The translations under genes were made by a program, and so were the position numbers. A stretch of 64,000 nt of DNA from Balneola sp. EhC07 (lineage in GTDB: Bacteria > Bacteroidota > Rhodothermia > Balneolales > Balneolaceae), in NCBI RefSeq assembly GCF_001650905.1, contig NZ_LXYG01000017.1, positions 62,001-126,000 on the forward strand. Direction: 5' to 3'. Under the pieces are notes generated by a model that did no database searches, had not been told where the DNA came from, and saw only the letters and a list, made by a program, of their open reading frames with translations. This document shows, in pieces, positions 62,265 through 64,000 of the stretch. How positions within the stretch are numbered: position 1 is the first letter of the stretch; each line of letters begins with the position of its first letter.

Positions 62265-62513
62265 CGGATTTATGAATTAGCTCATATCGGATTTCAGTTC
62301 CTTTGTTCTGAGTACTTTTGTGCCGACAAGAATTATTAGAGCTAACCCCGAGGTCTTGTTCTTATCTCAGTAACCAAAATCCGTCAGCCGTGCAAAGCCC
62401 GACAGACGGACAAATAGCTACCCATCATTTCGCTGAAAGTGGGGTGATGGAAGATGAGATAATGAAGAGTTTGTAAACCGCAATCTTTGTTGTGATCAAA
62501 TAAATAAATGGTG

Positions 62514-62649
62514 GTCATTCCGCAGCGAAGGCCGGAATCTCAATTGTTAGAAATAAGACAAATTTTGTTCGCTATTCGAATAACACAGATAGGATTAGAA
62601 AACAAAACTTATATAAAATCCAGATCTCGGGCATTCGCCGCGAGATGAC
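62514..62649. repeat. Two GTCATC-type repeats in opposite orientation
   Basis: GTCATTCCGCAGCGAAGGCC (62514) and, inverted, a copy at 62622-62649 ending CGCGAGATGAC. The gap 62206-62694 otherwise holds the 61-base element and a weak CCGTC/GACGG hairpin (62381-62409); no gene is seen. Confidence 0.6.
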
Positions 62650-62694
62650 CAAAACTTCTTCATGAATTATAAATTCTTTCATTAAATTCTATCC

Positions 62695-64000
62695 ATGAAA
62701 AAGAAACTCATCTACAGTCTTTTAGGAATAATCATTCTCTACGGATTATTACTGATTCCCGACAATTCCACCATCAATATTGAAAGCGAAGGTAATTCCA
62801 CACCTTTTATTTGGGATCAGGATGAACGTTGGGATTTTCTGGAAAGTAAATTTACTGAAGCAAAAGCAGATAAAGATATAATTACGCCCGGAGTTATTGA
62901 AGCACTTATATCTGATCTGTTCTCAATTGTTGATGAAATTGAAAAAAGAAAGCCCAAACCGGATGATGTTATTTTCGATGAACTGCTCCTGAGTTTCTTT
63001 GAGTTGGCTCCGGTTATTGCTGCACAAGAGGTACAAAATCCTGAGTTTTTTGAGGTATATAACAGAGCACGAAGAGTGATCAAAGATCTGTCTGCGGAAT
63101 GGGATATATCAGAAAAAGAAAACAGAGATATTCTTTACAAAACGCTGTACGGAATGCGCGCAACAGTTGAAGAAGTTTTATTGCAATCAGAAGAGCCTAT
63201 AGATCCGGTTTTGTATGTGAAGGAAGAGGAATCACAAACGCCATCTACAAATATTCTGGGAATAAAAGTTCACAGTGGAGATCTTTTGGTATCACGAGGA
63301 GGAGCGGAAGTCTCAGCACTTATTTCAAGGGGAAATGATTATCCCGGTAATTTTTCGCACGTTGCTTTGATCTATGTAGAAGAAGGAACAAATATACCTT
63401 ATTTGATAGAAGCACATATAGAACGCGGTGTTGCTATCGCTACGCTGGAGGAATACATCAAAGACCGAAAGCTTCGGTTTATGGTTTTGCGCCCCAGAGC
63501 TGATCTTCCTGAAATAAAGGAAAATCCGATGCTTCCTCATATAGCAGCTAAAGAAATGTTTGAAGAAGTTCAGCAACGACACATTCCCTACGATTTCAAA
63601 ATGAATTTTTATGATCCGGAAGCTATGTTTTGTTCTGAAGTGGGATCATACGCTTACAAAAATAATGGTATTCAGCTATGGGAATCGGAATCAACCATAT
63701 CATCTAATGGAGTTGTGAAATTACTGAACACTTTTGGGGTTGAGAATTTTGTAACACAAATGCCGTCAGACTTAGAATACGATCCACAACTTTCCGTAGT
63801 GGCTGAGTGGAGAAGTGCTGAAAGTTTGTTCGATGATCATTTATATAACGCGGTAATAGACGCTATGCTTGTGTGCGCCGAACAAGGAGAGGAGATAGAA
63901 TTCAATCCGTTGATGCTTCCATTTGCAAGGATTATGAAAGGAAACAGTTGGGTCAAAAATCAGTTTGAATCGGAAGGACCGATTCCTGAAGGAATGAGTG
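62695..64000 (+). CDS. Permuted papain-like amidase (YaeF/YiiX-type), partial at window end
   Basis: The frame starts at ATG 62695 and is still open at 64000 (435 codons). An N-terminal membrane anchor (LIYSLLGIIILYGLLLI) is followed by a helical domain (about 30-185). A permuted NlpC/P60-like domain then appears: SGDLLVSRGGAEVSALISRG, FSHVALIYVEEG with the catalytic His, and MFCSEVGSYAYKN with the catalytic Cys. Such enzymes cleave amide bonds in peptidoglycan peptides or lipids. The C-terminus lies outside the window. Confidence 0.85.
   Translation, partial: MKKKLIYSLLGIIILYGLLLIPDNSTINIESEGNSTPFIWDQDERWDFLESKFTEAKADKDIITPGVIEALISDLFSIVDEIEKRKPKPDDVIFDELLLSFFELAPVIAAQEVQNPEFFEVYNRARRVIKDLSAEWDISEKENRDILYKTLYGMRATVEEVLLQSEEPIDPVLYVKEEESQTPSTNILGIKVHSGDLLVSRGGAEVSALISRGNDYPGNFSHVALIYVEEGTNIPYLIEAHIERGVAIATLEEYIKDRKLRFMVLRPRADLPEIKENPMLPHIAAKEMFEEVQQRHIPYDFKMNFYDPEAMFCSEVGSYAYKNNGIQLWESESTISSNGVVKLLNTFGVENFVTQMPSDLEYDPQLSVVAEWRSAESLFDDHLYNAVIDAMLVCAEQGEEIEFNPLMLPFARIMKGNSWVKNQFESEGPIPEGMS

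Noticed and set aside
1-64000. tRNA, rRNA and insertion-sequence transposase genes
   Set aside because: None was seen on reading both strands; no transposase motif or terminal repeats around a gene were found.

Overview
This window looks like a chromosome segment of a Bacteroidota/Balneolota-type marine bacterium. It is AT-rich. It carries a TonB-dependent receptor paired with a DUF4249 lipoprotein, a LytTR regulator with a 7TM histidine kinase, an M14 peptidase, a YfiT/DinB thiol transferase and many lipoproteins. Few Shine-Dalgarno sequences are visible. The genus cannot be fixed from sequence reading alone.

Left part (about 1-26200): three blocks of integron gene cassettes without any integrase in the window. 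The blocks lie at 224-7963 (interrupted at 1329-3743), 16415-18127 and 24829-26189. Every cassette gene is on the + strand and ends in an attC-like site (7-mer ...TAAC / GTTA... ends, imperfect inverted arms GCGTTT-AAG / CTTAAACGC with one extra base). The first bases of each cassette are complementary to that cassette's own left attC end. Cargo comprises three type II toxin-antitoxin pairs, small unknown proteins, lipoproteins, an ankyrin lipoprotein, a DUF559 nuclease-like protein and a lipoprotein resembling a TonB-receptor plug. Between the blocks lie non-cassette genes: a serine hydrolase, a five-gene block (propeller/Y_Y_Y membrane sensor, two EF-hand proteins, two giant Ig/OmpL47-like repeat proteins), and a minus-strand group of secreted beta-propeller/FG-GAP proteins. 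Several joints between cassettes and flanking genes are visible to the base.

Middle part (about 26200-58450): ordinary chromosomal genes for outer-membrane uptake (TonB receptor, DUF4249), an alpha/beta hydrolase, a winged-helix regulator in a membrane-protein operon, an amidohydrolase, DinB and YdeI-like proteins, an M14 carboxypeptidase, a two-component system, an Nramp-like transporter with altered metal-site motifs, hemolysin III, a HELLH peptidase with propeller and predicted barrel, a 2OG-Fe(II) oxygenase, a K+ channel with two RCK units, and others.

Right part (58451-64000): purM and a YfiT-like gene on the minus strand point left, and dtd, a phosphatase-superfamily gene and a papain-like amidase point right. 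The 438-base gap between them holds two perfect DnaA boxes, several near-matches, an AT-rich stretch and a TAG-triplet run in the DnaA-trio arrangement. It is a strong candidate for the chromosomal replication origin. Dispersed hairpin repeats (a 61-base element with a swapped inner stem and a GTCATC...GATC family) sit in intergenic spaces.
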